Of a stretch of DNA of 64,000 nucleotides, positions 29,448-39,004 are shown piece after piece; positions within the stretch are counted from its first letter, which is position 1, and each line of letters starts with the position of its first letter. The stretch comes from Saccharospirillum salsuginis (lineage in GTDB: Bacteria; Pseudomonadota; Gammaproteobacteria; Pseudomonadales; Natronospirillaceae): positions 62,001 through 126,000 of the forward strand of contig NZ_BMXR01000006.1 of assembly GCF_014651855.1 (NCBI RefSeq), read 5' to 3'. A program made the translations under genes and the position numbers. The notes beneath the pieces were generated by a model. The model searched no databases. It worked only from the letters and a program-made list of their open reading frames with translations, and was not told the origin of the DNA.

Positions 29448-29987
29448 ATGAACACCCTGGTCCTCTACTACAGCCGAACCGGCAACAACCGCTACCTGGC
29501 CGAACACGTCGCCAGCCACCTGAACGCCGACCTCGAAGCCATTCGGCCTCGGCTGGGCGGGTTGTTGTTCCAGATCCTGTTCAGCTTTCTGCCGTTCTCG
29601 CCGGGCATTCGACCGCTGACACACGACGTTCAACAGTACGACCGTCTGGTGGTGTGCGGCCCGGTCTGGATGGGACGCCTGATCGCACCGCTTCGAACCG
29701 CCCTGAAGCGGTATGGGACCCAGGTCGATGAAGTCGACTTCGCCACCTGCTGTGGCAGCGTTGATGCGGACAAGGACGGTACCTTTGGGTATGAAGGTGT
29801 GTTCAGACAGGTGCGCACTTTGCTGGGTGATCGGTGCCGGCAATGCGCGGCCTTTCCGGTGGTGCTGACCCTGCCCGAGGACAAGCGCAAGGATGACGAA
29901 GCGGTGATGAACGCCCTCTTGTCGGATGAGAGTTTCGGGCCGGAGTTGCAGAGTCGGCTGGATGATTTTCTGACACGACTGGCGTGA
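29448..29987 (+). CDS. Flavodoxin family protein
   Basis: 179 aa. It begins [20 protein letters not shown], the FMN phosphate-binding loop of flavodoxins (T/S-x-T-G-N), and continues with [19 protein letters not shown], the flavin-contacting loop. The C-terminal part has a cysteine-rich stretch ([20 protein letters not shown]) not needed for flavin binding. Possibly an electron carrier for the neighbouring oxidative demethylations, but that link is only positional. Divergent from soxB. Confidence 0.85.
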   Translation: MNTLVLYYSRTGNNRYLAEHVASHLNADLEAIRPRLGGLLFQILFSFLPFSPGIRPLTHDVQQYDRLVVCGPVWMGRLIAPLRTALKRYGTQVDEVDFATCCGSVDADKDGTFGYEGVFRQVRTLLGDRCRQCAAFPVVLTLPEDKRKDDEAVMNALLSDESFGPELQSRLDDFLTRLA

Positions 29988-29997
29988 TGGCACGATT

Positions 29998-30110
29998 GTA
30001 GGGCAGAAGAGGCCTAGCCGACATCGGCCGCTTCCAGCGGTGGCGGTGGATCGGCTACTGGCACCGTATCCTACTCACGGCAGATATCGGCTAAGCCTCT
30101 TCTGCCCTAC
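29998..30110 (+). repeat. Family A palindrome between flavodoxin and sdaB genes
   Basis: 113 bp from GTAGGGCAGAAGAGGC to GCCTCTTCTGCCCTAC, inner arms CCGACATCGGCCG and CGGCAGATATCGG. It lies between two convergent genes. Confidence 0.85.
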
Positions 30111-30131
30111 ACATTCAATACCCAGTCTTTC

Positions 30132-31514
30132 TCAACACTCAATCACATTGACCGCCAACCCACCGCGCGACGTTTCCTTGTACTTGTCCAGCATGTCCCG
30201 ACCGGTATCCCGCATCGTGCGAATCACCTTGTCCAGCGACACGAAATGCTCACCGTTCCCGCGCAGAGCCATTACAGCGGCATTGATTGCCTTGACCGCG
30301 CCCACCGCGTTGCGTTCGATACAGGGCACCTGGACCAGCCCGCCGATCGGATCGCACGTCAGCCCCAGGTGGTGTTCCATACCGATCTCGGCGGCGTTCT
30401 CGATCTGTTCGGCCGTTGCGCCGGTCGCGGCGGCGAGTCCTCCGGCGGCCATGGCGCAGGCGGAACCGACTTCGCCCTGGCAGCCGACTTCGGCACCGGA
30501 GATCGAGGCGTTTTCCTTGAACAGGATGCCGATGGCGGCGGCCGTTAACAGGAAGCGTATGACGCCCTCTTCGGTGGCGTTCGGGCACCAGTTCCAGTAG
30601 TAGTGCAACACGGCCGGGATGATGCCGGCGGCGCCGTTGGTGGGGGCGGTCACCATGCGGCCACCGGCGGCGTTTTCTTCGTTCACCGCGAGGGCGTAGA
30701 GATTGACCCAGTCCATGGCGCTGAGCGATGGGGAGATCAGATCCTGTCGGTCGGCTTCCATCAGCGACGCGTAAAGTGTCGCCGCACGACGCTTCACCTT
30801 CAGCCCGCCGGGTAAAATGCCTTCGTTCCTGATGCCGTTCTGCACGCATTCCTGCATGACCTGCCAGATGTGCAGAATGCCTTCGCGGATCTCGGTCTCG
30901 CTGCGCCAGACCTGTTCGTTGGCCATCATGATTTCGGGGATGGTCAAGCCGGAGTATTTGCATTGCTCCAGCAAGTGGGCTGCGGTCTTGAACGGATAGG
31001 GCAGCGGTGTCTTGTCCTCGACGATGCGGTCGGCGCCCGCCGCTTTTTCGTCGACGACGAATCCGCCACCGACCGAATAGTAGGTGCGTTGCCGCAGTAT
31101 CCCGCCTTGCTCGTCGAAGGCGGTGAACATCATGCCGTTCGGGTGGTAGGGCAGGGTTTCTTTCCGGTGATAGGTGAGGTCGCTTTTCTCATCAAAGGTG
31201 ATCGGGTGTTCACCGTTTAGCAGCAGTTCACCCTGGGTGCGGATCTCGTCCGTGCGCGGCGGCAGGATCGCCGGGTCGATGGCGTCCGGCCTGTGACCTT
31301 CCAGACCCATTAAGACCGCCGGGCCGGTGCCGTGGCCTTTGCCGGTGGCACCGAGGGAGCCGTACAGCTGGATGTCGATGCGGGCGACATTGGTAAGCAG
31401 GTCGGATTTTTTCAGGCCGCGGACGAAGCGGCGCGCGGCGGCCATCGGGCCAACCGTATGGGAGCTGGATGGGCCGATGCCGATTTTCAACATGTCGAAT
31501 AGACTGATGGCCAC
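30132..31514 (-). CDS. sdaB: L-serine ammonia-lyase, single-chain Fe-S type
   Basis: 460 aa, the full single-chain length. The N-terminal beta domain begins [20 protein letters not shown], the substrate/cofactor loop; the alpha domain holds [18 protein letters not shown] and the cysteines of the [4Fe-4S] cluster ([25 protein letters not shown]). It converts L-serine to pyruvate and ammonia. Here it finishes the route betaine to glycine to serine to pyruvate. No TGTCGC half-site precedes it, so its control may differ from glyA. The symbol follows the Pseudomonas betaine cluster; sdaA is equally defensible. Confidence 0.94.
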   Translation of the reverse strand: MAISLFDMLKIGIGPSSSHTVGPMAAARRFVRGLKKSDLLTNVARIDIQLYGSLGATGKGHGTGPAVLMGLEGHRPDAIDPAILPPRTDEIRTQGELLLNGEHPITFDEKSDLTYHRKETLPYHPNGMMFTAFDEQGGILRQRTYYSVGGGFVVDEKAAGADRIVEDKTPLPYPFKTAAHLLEQCKYSGLTIPEIMMANEQVWRSETEIREGILHIWQVMQECVQNGIRNEGILPGGLKVKRRAATLYASLMEADRQDLISPSLSAMDWVNLYALAVNEENAAGGRMVTAPTNGAAGIIPAVLHYYWNWCPNATEEGVIRFLLTAAAIGILFKENASISGAEVGCQGEVGSACAMAAGGLAAATGATAEQIENAAEIGMEHHLGLTCDPIGGLVQVPCIERNAVGAVKAINAAVMALRGNGEHFVSLDKVIRTMRDTGRDMLDKYKETSRGGLAVNVIEC

Positions 31515-31566
31515 GGTGGTTCTCCCCTGGTTTGTCTCAGTGGTTGGGTTTCGTTGGGAGGCAGGA

Positions 31567-31688
31567 ACCCGCGCTGGCTACCCGGTATGCTCATTAGAGG
31601 TCGGCGTGAACCCATCCATGGGGCCTAGACCGCAGCATCCATGCTGCGGACTCCCTCTAATGAGCATACCGGGCATCCATCGCTAGCC
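31567..31688 (-). repeat. Family B structured repeat, copy 1
   Basis: Read on the minus strand it starts GCTAGCG and contains the family core CATGGATGCTGCGG, then CCCCATGGATGGGTTCACG. Its long arms CCCGGTATGCTCATTAGAGG and CCTCTAATGAGCATACCGGG are fully complementary to each other but unlike the arms of the copies at 39.7 and 61.4 kb. It lies between the sdaB start and the glyA stop. Confidence 0.75.
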
Positions 31689-31713
31689 TCTGGGCAACAC
31701 AAATCAAAAAAAT

Positions 31714-32976
31714 TTAACTGTAAGCCGGAAAATCCCGACACAGCTGACTTACTTTCTCCCGCACTTCATTGATCACAGAACTGGCGTCACCCGCCTGCAA
31801 TCCATCGAGGATGTCGGCGATCCAACCCGCCAGAGCACGGGATTCGTTTTCCTGCAATCCCCGCGTGGTGATCACCGGTGACCCGATGCGCAGACCGGAC
31901 GTGACGAACGGGGACTGTGGATCGTTCGGGACGGCGTTTTTGTTGACGGTGATGTGGGCGTCACCAAGGGCGGCGTCGGCGTCTTTTCCGGTCAGGCCCT
32001 GTTTGACCAGGCTGAGCAGGAAGAGGTGGTTGTCGGTGCCGCCGGAGACGACGTCGTAGCCGCGTTCGATGAAGACGTCGGCCATGGCCTGGGCGTTGCG
32101 GACGACCTGTTGCTGGTAGGCCTGGAAGTCGGGTTCGGCGGCTTCCTTGAAGGCGACGGCCTTGCCGGCGATGACGTGCATCAGGGGCCCGCCCTGGCCG
32201 GCGGGGAAGACGGCTGAATTGAACTTTTTCTCAAGCTCGGGCTGACCCTGGCTCAGGATCAGGCCGCCGCGCGGGCCGCGCAGGGTTTTGTGCGTGGTGG
32301 TGGTGACGACATGCGCATGCGGCAGCGGGTTGGGATAGACGCCGGCGGCGACGAGGCCGGCGACGTGGGCCATGTCGACCATCAGGTAAGCGCCGACGCT
32401 GTCGGCGATCTCGCGGAAGCGGGCCCAGTCGACGACGCGAGAGTAGGCGGAGAAGCCGGCGACGATCATGCCGGGTTTGTGTTCCTTGGCCAGGGCTTCG
32501 ACCTGGTCGTAGTCGATTTCGCCGGTGGCTTCGTTCAGGCCGTATTGGACGGCGTTGTACAACTTGCCGGAGAAGCTGACGTGGGCGCCATGGGTCAGGT
32601 GGCCGCCATGGGCGAGGCTCATGCCGAGCACGGTGTCGCCCGCGTTGAGCAGCGCCATGTAGACGGCGGCGTTGGCCTGGGAGCCGGAGTGCGGCTGGAC
32701 GTTGGCGTAGTCGGCGCCGAACAGGGCCTTGGCGCGGTCGATGGCCAGCTGTTCCACCCGGTCGACGTGTTCGCACCCGCCGTAGTAGCGCTTGGCGGGG
32801 TAGCCTTCGGCGTATTTGTTGGTCAGGCAGGAGCCCTGGGCTTCCATCACCACGGGGCTGGTGTAGTTTTCGGAAGCGATCAGTTCGAGGTGGTCTTCCT
32901 GGCGTATCGCTTCATCCTGCATGGCCGCCCAGAGGGTGTCGTCGTATGAGGCAAGGGTTCTGGTTTTATCGAACAT
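31714..32976 (-). CDS. glyA: Serine hydroxymethyltransferase
   Basis: 420 aa, the standard GlyA length, from the ATG at 32976. The pyridoxal-phosphate lysine is in [34 protein letters not shown] and YFNVQPHSG-like [16 protein letters not shown] are conserved substrate regions. It interconverts glycine plus methylene-THF and serine plus THF. Between sox and gbc genes, with an operator-like block identical in layout to that of soxB, it is the catabolic copy of the betaine pathway. Confidence 0.97.
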   Translation of the reverse strand: MFDKTRTLASYDDTLWAAMQDEAIRQEDHLELIASENYTSPVVMEAQGSCLTNKYAEGYPAKRYYGGCEHVDRVEQLAIDRAKALFGADYANVQPHSGSQANAAVYMALLNAGDTVLGMSLAHGGHLTHGAHVSFSGKLYNAVQYGLNEATGEIDYDQVEALAKEHKPGMIVAGFSAYSRVVDWARFREIADSVGAYLMVDMAHVAGLVAAGVYPNPLPHAHVVTTTTHKTLRGPRGGLILSQGQPELEKKFNSAVFPAGQGGPLMHVIAGKAVAFKEAAEPDFQAYQQQVVRNAQAMADVFIERGYDVVSGGTDNHLFLLSLVKQGLTGKDADAALGDAHITVNKNAVPNDPQSPFVTSGLRIGSPVITTRGLQENESRALAGWIADILDGLQAGDASSVINEVREKVSQLCRDFPAYS

Positions 32977-33065
32977 GGCTGCGAATTCCTGTTGGGTGAG
33001 TGCGAACCTGACGGGCCAGGCGCGGTTGTGATTGGAGGGGATAGTAGGCCGGTGCCGGTACGATG

Positions 33066-33105
33066 ATCTGCTTTGGCACGACATGGTGGCGATGATTTGC
33101 GACAG
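33066..33105 (-). promoter_or_regulatory. Candidate GbdR operator upstream of glyA
   Basis: On the glyA coding strand it reads CTGTCGCAAATCATCG, then TGTCGT with 21 bp between the two TGTCG starts, and ends AAGCAGAT, as in the block before soxB. It is centred about 110 bases before the glyA ATG. Confidence 0.6.
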
Positions 33106-33135
33106 AGTGGCCCGGATCGGGTTGGGGGCAGGGTC

Positions 33136-33280
33136 GTAGGGCAGAAGTGGTACGTCTGGTCCGGCATCCCGGCATCGGGTGACAGCGTTATCTGCCGCGG
33201 TAGGCTATTAAGCCAGTGGACGTACCACCGGCACATTCGTCTACCCACGGCAGATATCGGCAAAGCCTCTTCTGCCCTAC
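33136..33280 (+). repeat. Family A palindrome (long variant) between glyA and gbcA
   Basis: 145 bp from GTAGGGCAGAAGTGGT to GCCTCTTCTGCCCTAC. An extra 30 or so bases in the middle carry their own complementary pieces (GGTACGTC and GACGTACC). It occupies half of the 307-bp interval. Confidence 0.8.
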
Positions 33281-33283
33281 TAA

Positions 33284-34555
33284 TTACAACGCGGACTGGG
33301 TCAGGTTCTTGAGGACTGTGTCGCTGTACCAACCCAGGAAGTTGATGACGCCGAACTCGAACGTCTCGGAATAAGGGCCGGGTTGATACGCCAGCGAGTT
33401 GATCCCCAACTGGTTTTGCTCCGCCAGTTCCCGGTCCTGCTTGTTGGTCTGGTCCCAGACATGGCGCAACCGCTCCAAGTCGTAGTCCTGGCCTTCGACG
33501 GCGTCCTTGTGCACCAGCCATTTGGTAGTGACCAGTGTCTTCTGCGCCGATATCGGCTGAACCTGGAAGACGATGGCGTGGTCGCTCTGCATGTGGTTCC
33601 AGGAATTCGGCAGGTGCAGAATCCGCATGGACCCGAGGTTCTGGTTCTGGATGCGGCCGAGTTTCCTGGTGCAGGCCGGCTTGCCGTCCATGGTCATCAC
33701 CGAGGTGCCTTCCTTCAGCGGCATGCGGACGAGGCGGTTGCGCAGGCCGAATTCGACGTGCTTGTGGGGTATACCTTCCTGGTCCCATTCGGCGGCCTGG
33801 CGTTCGCACAGCGCCTTGAATTCGGGCGTGGCGCGCGGGTCGTTGGTGTCGTCCCATTCCAGCAGGGTGCGCAGCAGTTCCGGGTGGGAACCGGAGCAGT
33901 GGTAGCACTCGCGGTTGTTCTCGATCACCAGCTTCCAGTTGGCGTTTTCCTCCAGTGTGGATTCGGCCGCAACCTTGGCGTTCTCCATGTCGTAGGGTTC
34001 CATGTAGGTGGCCAGGGTGTCGAGATAGTCGTCGATTTCCGGCGGTTCGCCTTCCGCCAGGCACACATAGATGAAGCCGCCGGCGGTCTTGCAATGCGCG
34101 GGTTTCAGACCATGCTCGCCCTTATCGAAAGAGTCGCCCATTTCGGTACCGGCGAACAGCAGGTTGCCTTTCAGGTCGTAGGTCCACTGGTGGTAGGGGC
34201 AGGTCAGGTTGGCGACCTTGCCCTGCTTGCCGGTGCAGATACGCGAGCCCCGATGACGGCAGACGTTGTGAAAGGCGCGGACCTCGCCATCCCGGTCACG
34301 CACGACCAGAACCGGGTTCTGACCGATCTCCACCGTCATATAGGCGCCCGGTGTCGGCACCTCGCAGGTCATGCCGACAAAGAGCCACTCTTTCATGAAC
34401 ACCTCTTCCATATCCACACGGAACAGGAAGGGGTCGTTATACAGCGACTGCGGCAGGGACAGGTTTCCGGGGCGCTCCTTCAGCAACCGGCTCATGTCCT
34501 GCCGAGCTTCCCCGAGGTGGTGGTATTTGAGATTGAGCAGATCGAATTCGGTCAT
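33284..34555 (-). CDS. gbcA: Glycine betaine monooxygenase, Rieske oxygenase subunit
   Basis: 423 aa from the ATG at 34555. The Rieske [2Fe-2S] site is CRHRGS...CPYHQW (about residues 88-110); the mononuclear iron ligands lie in ENNRECYHCSGSHPEL (about 210). This is the ring-hydroxylating oxygenase architecture specialised for glycine betaine, demethylating it to dimethylglycine and formaldehyde with O2. Divergent from its reductase partner gbcB, sharing a 321-bp control region. Full length, with all ligands present. Confidence 0.96.
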   Translation of the reverse strand: MTEFDLLNLKYHHLGEARQDMSRLLKERPGNLSLPQSLYNDPFLFRVDMEEVFMKEWLFVGMTCEVPTPGAYMTVEIGQNPVLVVRDRDGEVRAFHNVCRHRGSRICTGKQGKVANLTCPYHQWTYDLKGNLLFAGTEMGDSFDKGEHGLKPAHCKTAGGFIYVCLAEGEPPEIDDYLDTLATYMEPYDMENAKVAAESTLEENANWKLVIENNRECYHCSGSHPELLRTLLEWDDTNDPRATPEFKALCERQAAEWDQEGIPHKHVEFGLRNRLVRMPLKEGTSVMTMDGKPACTRKLGRIQNQNLGSMRILHLPNSWNHMQSDHAIVFQVQPISAQKTLVTTKWLVHKDAVEGQDYDLERLRHVWDQTNKQDRELAEQNQLGINSLAYQPGPYSETFEFGVINFLGWYSDTVLKNLTQSAL

Positions 34556-34876
34556 TTGGAGCGATTCCTGTAAAAGGCGATGTAAGCCGGCTCGGCACCG
34601 GCCGCCGTTGTGGATACCCGCGCCACGTCGACATCGTCGGTGGCGTCCGAAAAGCGACCTCATTTTCAGTGTGGGTATTGGTGTCTATTTGTCCATTCGC
34701 GACATTCCCGCGCAACTTTTCGACTCGGTTGGGGCGGATGTCGCGGGTAGACTCGGCGGTTGGAGAAGTTGATCAACGGTATGTCGTAATTGGTTAACTG
34801 GCCGGTGTCGGTTTTCATGAGAATGTCGGGGCAAACAGACCACTGGCGGAGTTCCGCCCTCGACGGAGAATACAAC
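34556..34876. promoter_or_regulatory. Divergent gbcA/gbcB control region with paired TGTCGC sites
   Basis: Facing half-sites CGCGACAT (34698-34705, TGTCGC on the gbcA strand) and ATGTCGCG (34738-34745, on the gbcB strand) form an inverted pair about 40 bp apart. Extended sequences on each coding strand, ATGTCGCGAATGGAC and ATGTCGCGGGTAGAC, also resemble each other. Each half-site lies about 135-150 bases before its gene. This fits one activator driving both genes. Confidence 0.55.
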
Positions 34877-36004
34877 ATGACCAGCGTCACCGAAGCCACC
34901 GAGTCCTCCGCTCACTTCAACATGCTCAATACCCGGGTGTGGGCCAATGGCCGTCACCTGGTCCGGTGCGTCCGGGTGATTCGTGAGACCTGGGACGTCA
35001 AGACCTTCTGCTTCAACGCCGAGCAGTCGATCATGTTCTTCTTCAAGCCCGGCCAGTTCGTGACGCTGGAACTGGATATCGATGGCGAACAGGTGATGCG
35101 CTCCTACACCATCTCCAGCTCGCCGTCGGTGCCCTACAGTTTCTCCATCACCGTCAAGCGGGTTCCGGGCGGTCGGGTCTCCAACTGGCTGCACGACAAC
35201 CTCAAGGAGCAGGACGAACTGGCCGTTCACGGCCCGGTCGGCAACTTCAACTGCATCGACCATCCGGCCGAGAAGGTCCTGCTGCTCTCCGGCGGGGTCG
35301 GCATCACACCGCTGATGTCCATGGCACGCTGGTACTTCGACACCAATGCCGATGTCGACATGCAGTTCGTCCACAGTGCCCGTACACCGAACGACGTGAT
35401 CTTCCAGCGCGAGCTGGAGCACATGTGCTCGCGCGTACGCAACTTCAACCTGTCGGTCATCAGCGAGCGCATCGAGATCGGGCAGGCCTGGAACGGCTAT
35501 CGCGGTTTCCTGGACCAGGCCAAGCTGGAGATGATTGTTCCGGATTACCTGAGCCGGCGGATTTTCTGCTGCGGTCCGACGCCCTACATGCGGGCGATCA
35601 AGCAACTGTTGATCGACAACGGCTTCGACATGGACCTCTACCACGAGGAGTCCTTTGGCGCGACGCCAGCGGATGTCACCCAGGACGCGTTGGAGCAGGC
35701 CGAGATCGCGGTCAAGGAAGCCGAAGAGATCAAGGACGCCGACATGTTCACCGTCGAGTTCACGGAAACCGGCATGAGCGTTCAGGTGCCTCCGGGCGAG
35801 ACCGTCCACGCCGCCGCCGGCCGACTCGGGCTGAACATTCCCAAAGCTTGCGGTGTGGGCATCTGCGGCACCTGCAAGGTGCTCAAAAAGACCGGCGATG
35901 TGGATATCCAGCACAATGGCGGCATCACCGAGGAGGACCTGGCCGAGGGCTACATTCTGTCGTGCTGCAGTACGCCGACATCCGATCTGGTGATCGAGGG
36001 GTAA
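34877..36004 (+). CDS. gbcB: Glycine betaine monooxygenase, ferredoxin reductase subunit
   Basis: 375 aa from the ATG at 34877 (GGAGAA upstream). The FAD-binding RSYTISSSP, the NAD-binding GGVGITPLMSMA and CCGPTPYM, and a C-terminal plant-type [2Fe-2S] ferredoxin domain (CGVGICGTCKV...CCS) appear in that order. It passes electrons from NAD(P)H to the GbcA Rieske centre. No later gene on this strand before gbdR. Confidence 0.96.
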   Translation: MTSVTEATESSAHFNMLNTRVWANGRHLVRCVRVIRETWDVKTFCFNAEQSIMFFFKPGQFVTLELDIDGEQVMRSYTISSSPSVPYSFSITVKRVPGGRVSNWLHDNLKEQDELAVHGPVGNFNCIDHPAEKVLLLSGGVGITPLMSMARWYFDTNADVDMQFVHSARTPNDVIFQRELEHMCSRVRNFNLSVISERIEIGQAWNGYRGFLDQAKLEMIVPDYLSRRIFCCGPTPYMRAIKQLLIDNGFDMDLYHEESFGATPADVTQDALEQAEIAVKEAEEIKDADMFTVEFTETGMSVQVPPGETVHAAAGRLGLNIPKACGVGICGTCKVLKKTGDVDIQHNGGITEEDLAEGYILSCCSTPTSDLVIEG

Positions 36005-36496
36005 CCGGCCGACGGGACCGATTTCGATTCAAAGCGAAGACAATTCCTTCTAATTTATGTGGGATTGTCATAAATAGATTCACAGCTTGCGAAGGGCTTC
36101 AAGGCTTGTGTCGTGAATGAACCCTGAGCGACGCTCATGGTGACGTTTTTGGATAACTCGGCGCCCGACACCGGACGTACCATGAGCACAGCGATAGACG
36201 TTAGGGAGAGGGGCTCCAAGCCAGTACGGCGGAGTCTGTCAGGGGTTCAAGGTACCTTGCCGAAAGGCGACACGGGTACCTTAACACTTTGAAGCGTTTT
36301 AACGTTTGCGCCCGGGAGGGTGGCTCCGTATATTTCGAAGATGTCGGGTTCGGAACACCCTCATAAAAAAGTCAGAGGCCGTATGACAAACAACGAGGGG
36401 GTTGCGACCCTGGGCTAGCTCAGCCCATGGATACCCCCAATCTACAACAATAAACAGTCGCACCCGGGAGTCCGCAATGCTCCAACGCAAGCGACT
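36005..36496 (+). other. Long non-coding leader of gbdR
   Basis: The gap between gbcB and gbdR is 524 bases with no supported gene. It contains a palindrome TGGGCT-AGCTC-AGCCCA at 36411-36427 and two GGTACC boxes about 30 bp apart near 36249-36280. No TGTCGC half-site was found here, suggesting gbdR is not controlled like its proposed targets. Confidence 0.5.
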
Positions 36497-36528
36497 GGAC
36501 TTACAAGTTACAACAGAGGGGTAAGTCC
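36497..36528 (+). promoter_or_regulatory. Hairpin displaying the gbdR ribosome-binding site
   Basis: GGACTTAC (36497-36504) pairs with GTAAGTCC (36521-36528), which ends at the base before the ATG. The 16-base loop contains GAGGG, the Shine-Dalgarno sequence. Folding would place the start codon against the stem, so translation could be tuned by this structure. Confidence 0.5.
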
Positions 36529-37677
36529 ATGAATGAGAACACTGTATCTCCAGCCAACGCCGCTGGTCCTCAGCCCTATCGGGTCGGGTTCCTGCTGATC
36601 GACAACTTCACTCTGGTCGCGTTGGCGTCGGCGATTGAGCCGTTGAGAATGGCCAATCAGCTGACCGGCAGTGAGCTCTATACCTGGCAACTGCTGTCCC
36701 GTGACGGGGATACCGTCAAGGCCAGCGACGGCATCGCCATCGCCCCCGACGGCTCGATCGCCGATAAGAAAACCTTCGACATCGTCATCGTCGTCGGCGG
36801 CGTCGACATCACCCGCAGCTTCACCAACAAAGAAGTCCACTGGCTGCAGAACCAGGCTCAGCGCAAAGTCCTGCTCGGTGCCGTCTGTACCGGCGCCTAT
36901 GTGCTCGCCAGCGGCGGCCTGCTCGACGGCTACAACTGCAGCGCCCACTGGGAATGCCTGGCGGCCCTGCAGGAACGGTTCCCGCGTGTGAACTGCACCA
37001 ACCACCTCTACACCCTCGACCGCGACCGCATGACCTGTACCGGCGGCAGCGTACCCATGGACATGATCCTGTCCATGATCGGTCGTCAACACGGCAAGGC
37101 GTTGACCAATGCCATCTGCGACATGTTCGTCTGCGACCGGGTGCGCCCCGACAACGAACAGCAGCGTACCCCGTTGCGTCGTCTGCTGACCACCGCCCAG
37201 CCCAAACTGGCCGAAGTCACCGAACTGATGGAAGCCAACATCGAAGAGCCGATCGAGCTGGAGGAACTGGCCAGCTACGTCGGTATCTCCCGTCGACAGT
37301 TGGAGCGTCTGTTCCTCAAGCACCTGAACTGCACCCCGTCCCGCTACTACCTCAAATTGAGGCTCGACCGGGCCCGCCAGTTGCTCAAGCAGACCACCTG
37401 CTCGATCATCGAAGTGGCCTCCATGTGCGGCTTCGTCTCCGCGCCGCACTTCAGCCGTTGCTACCGGAAATACATCGGCATCTCACCCAAGGAGGAACGG
37501 GCCGCATTGTGGTCCATAAAACAGCTGGACGAGCCGAATGACGGCTCAGTGGCGGAATTGCCGACGTCTTCCTTCAAAGCCTTGCGGGTGGCGCAGGCCG
37601 AACCGACCTACGGCGCGGTGAATTTCTTGGCGGCGCCGTTGCGGGTCGGGACACCGAAGGTGGCTGTTACCGGCTGA
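36529..37677 (+). CDS. gbdR: GbdR, AraC-family activator of glycine betaine catabolism
   Basis: 382 aa. The N-terminal domain (about 15-190) is the DJ-1/PfpI (glutamine-amidotransferase-like) fold with VGFLLIDNFTLVALASAIEP and the nucleophile-elbow region GAVCTGAYVLASGG; the C-terminal AraC domain (about 215-320) has two helix-turn-helix motifs (IELEELASYVGISRRQLERL, IIEVASMCGFVSAPHFSRCY). In Pseudomonas GbdR senses betaine and dimethylglycine and activates gbc, dgc, sox and related genes. Its location next to gbcB, as here, is typical. Confidence 0.94.
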   Translation: MNENTVSPANAAGPQPYRVGFLLIDNFTLVALASAIEPLRMANQLTGSELYTWQLLSRDGDTVKASDGIAIAPDGSIADKKTFDIVIVVGGVDITRSFTNKEVHWLQNQAQRKVLLGAVCTGAYVLASGGLLDGYNCSAHWECLAALQERFPRVNCTNHLYTLDRDRMTCTGGSVPMDMILSMIGRQHGKALTNAICDMFVCDRVRPDNEQQRTPLRRLLTTAQPKLAEVTELMEANIEEPIELEELASYVGISRRQLERLFLKHLNCTPSRYYLKLRLDRARQLLKQTTCSIIEVASMCGFVSAPHFSRCYRKYIGISPKEERAALWSIKQLDEPNDGSVAELPTSSFKALRVAQAEPTYGAVNFLAAPLRVGTPKVAVTG

Positions 37678-37680
37678 CCG

Positions 37681-37791
37681 GTAGGTTGGATTAGATCCGA
37701 AGGATCGTAATCCAACATTTCCACGCCCTGTTCGGCAGGTAATGTGCCTGGTTTAGGTGTTGGATTACGCCTACCGGCTAATCCAACCTAC
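37681..37791 (+). repeat. Family C palindrome after gbdR
   Basis: 111 bp bounded by GTAGGTTGGATTAG and CTAATCCAACCTAC, with inner CGTAATCCAACA and TGTTGGATTACG, i.e. two nested complementary pairs. A half-element of this family is at 22647-22684. Confidence 0.75.
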
Positions 37792-37827
37792 ATTGCCCGC
37801 CATTGGACATATCCCCCAATCATCAAT

Positions 37828-37868
37828 AACCCCGATGGATGCCGTGTATAACGGTGTCCATCGGGGTT
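37828..37868 (+). terminator. Terminator-like hairpin after gbdR
   Basis: AACCCCGATGGA (37828-37839) pairs with TCCATCGGGGTT (37857-37868) and is followed by TGTTGTTG. Twelve paired bases make it a good candidate for ending gbdR transcription before the dipeptidase promoter. Confidence 0.65.
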
Positions 37869-37942
37869 TGTTGTTGATGGCCTGTGCCCACCCAACGCAT
37901 TATTCACCTCCTTCAACACCCCTGCCGATTTTGGACCCCCCT

Positions 37943-37950
37943 CTGTCGCA
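37943..37950 (+). promoter_or_regulatory. TGTCGC half-site upstream of the dipeptidase-dgc operon
   Basis: CTGTCGCA in the coding orientation, about 78 bases before the ATG at 38025, matches the first half-site of the soxB and glyA blocks over eight bases. A clear second half-site 21 bp on was not found. Confidence 0.45.
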
Positions 37951-38024
37951 TCCAGTGAACTTGGGCCAGAACCCCGTGGATACACTTCCTGCATTGTCAT
38001 CCACACAACCGCCGGGGTGCCGCC

Positions 38025-39002
38025 ATGAACGCAACCGAATTGCACCAGGACTCCATCGTCATCGATGGACTCATCATCGCCAAATGGGGGCGCGACCTCT
38101 TCGAGGACATGCGTAAAGGTCAGCTCACCGCCGCCAACTGCACCGTCTCCGTCTGGGAAGACTTCCAGGCCACAGTCGACAACATCGTCATGGTCAACGA
38201 ACTGATCGACGAAAACAGCGACCTGGTGATGAAAGTCAGAACCACCGACGACATCCGAAAGGCCAAAGAGCTGGGCAAAACCGGCATCATCATGGGCTTC
38301 CAGAACGCCCACGCCTTCGAAGACCAGCTCGGCTACATCCAGATCTTCAAAGACCTCGGCGTCGGCGTCGTCCAGATGTGCTACAACACCCAGAACCTCA
38401 TCGGCACCGGCTGCTACGAACGCGACGGCGGCCTGTCCGGATTCGGCCGCGAAGTCGTCGCCGAAATGAACCGCGTCGGCATCATGTGCGACCTCTCCCA
38501 CGTCGGCAGCAAAACCTCCGAGGAAGTCATCCTCGAATCCAAAATGCCCGTCTGCTACTCCCACTGCCTGCCGTCCGGCCTGAAAGAACACCCGCGCAAC
38601 AAATCCGACGACGAACTCAAGTTCATCGCCGACCACGGCGGCTTCGTCGGCGTCACCATGTTCACCCCCTTCCTCAAAAAAGGGGTCGACGCCACCATCG
38701 ACGACTACGTCGAAGCCATCGCCTACATCGTCGACATCGTCGGCGAAGACCAGGTCGGCATCGGCACCGACTTTACCCAGGGCCAGGACAAAGCCTTCTT
38801 CGACATGCTCACCCACGACAAAGGCTACGCCCGCGAACTCACCCGGTTCGGCAAAATCGTCAACCCCGACGGCATCCGCACCGTCGGCGAATTCCCGAAC
38901 CTCACCGAAGCCCTGCTGCGCAACGGCTTCTCCGAACAACTCACGCGCAAAGTCATGGGTGAAAACTGGCTGCGCATCCTCGGCGAGGTATGGGGAGAAT
39001 GA
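38025..39002 (+). CDS. Membrane-dipeptidase-like protein (peptidase M19)
   Basis: 325 aa of the renal-dipeptidase TIM-barrel family. Metal-site elements include IVIDGL near the N-terminus (the usual HxD is replaced by IDG..IAKWG), MCDLSHVGSKT, PVCYSHC and the final VGIGTDFTQG. First gene of the dgc operon; in Pseudomonas the same gene is under GbdR control and precedes the dgc genes, but its substrate is unknown. Strand-specific composition is notable: nearly every third base is C. The stop overlaps an in-frame ATG (ATGA) of the next gene. Confidence 0.9.
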   Translation: MNATELHQDSIVIDGLIIAKWGRDLFEDMRKGQLTAANCTVSVWEDFQATVDNIVMVNELIDENSDLVMKVRTTDDIRKAKELGKTGIIMGFQNAHAFEDQLGYIQIFKDLGVGVVQMCYNTQNLIGTGCYERDGGLSGFGREVVAEMNRVGIMCDLSHVGSKTSEEVILESKMPVCYSHCLPSGLKEHPRNKSDDELKFIADHGGFVGVTMFTPFLKKGVDATIDDYVEAIAYIVDIVGEDQVGIGTDFTQGQDKAFFDMLTHDKGYARELTRFGKIVNPDGIRTVGEFPNLTEALLRNGFSEQLTRKVMGENWLRILGEVWGE

Positions 39003-39004
39003 CC

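Noticed and set aside
31515..33283. Search for a glycine riboswitch near sdaB, glyA or soxB.
   Set aside because: I found no tandem aptamer-like conserved core; the structured sequences there belong to the repeat families or the 34-bp palindrome.
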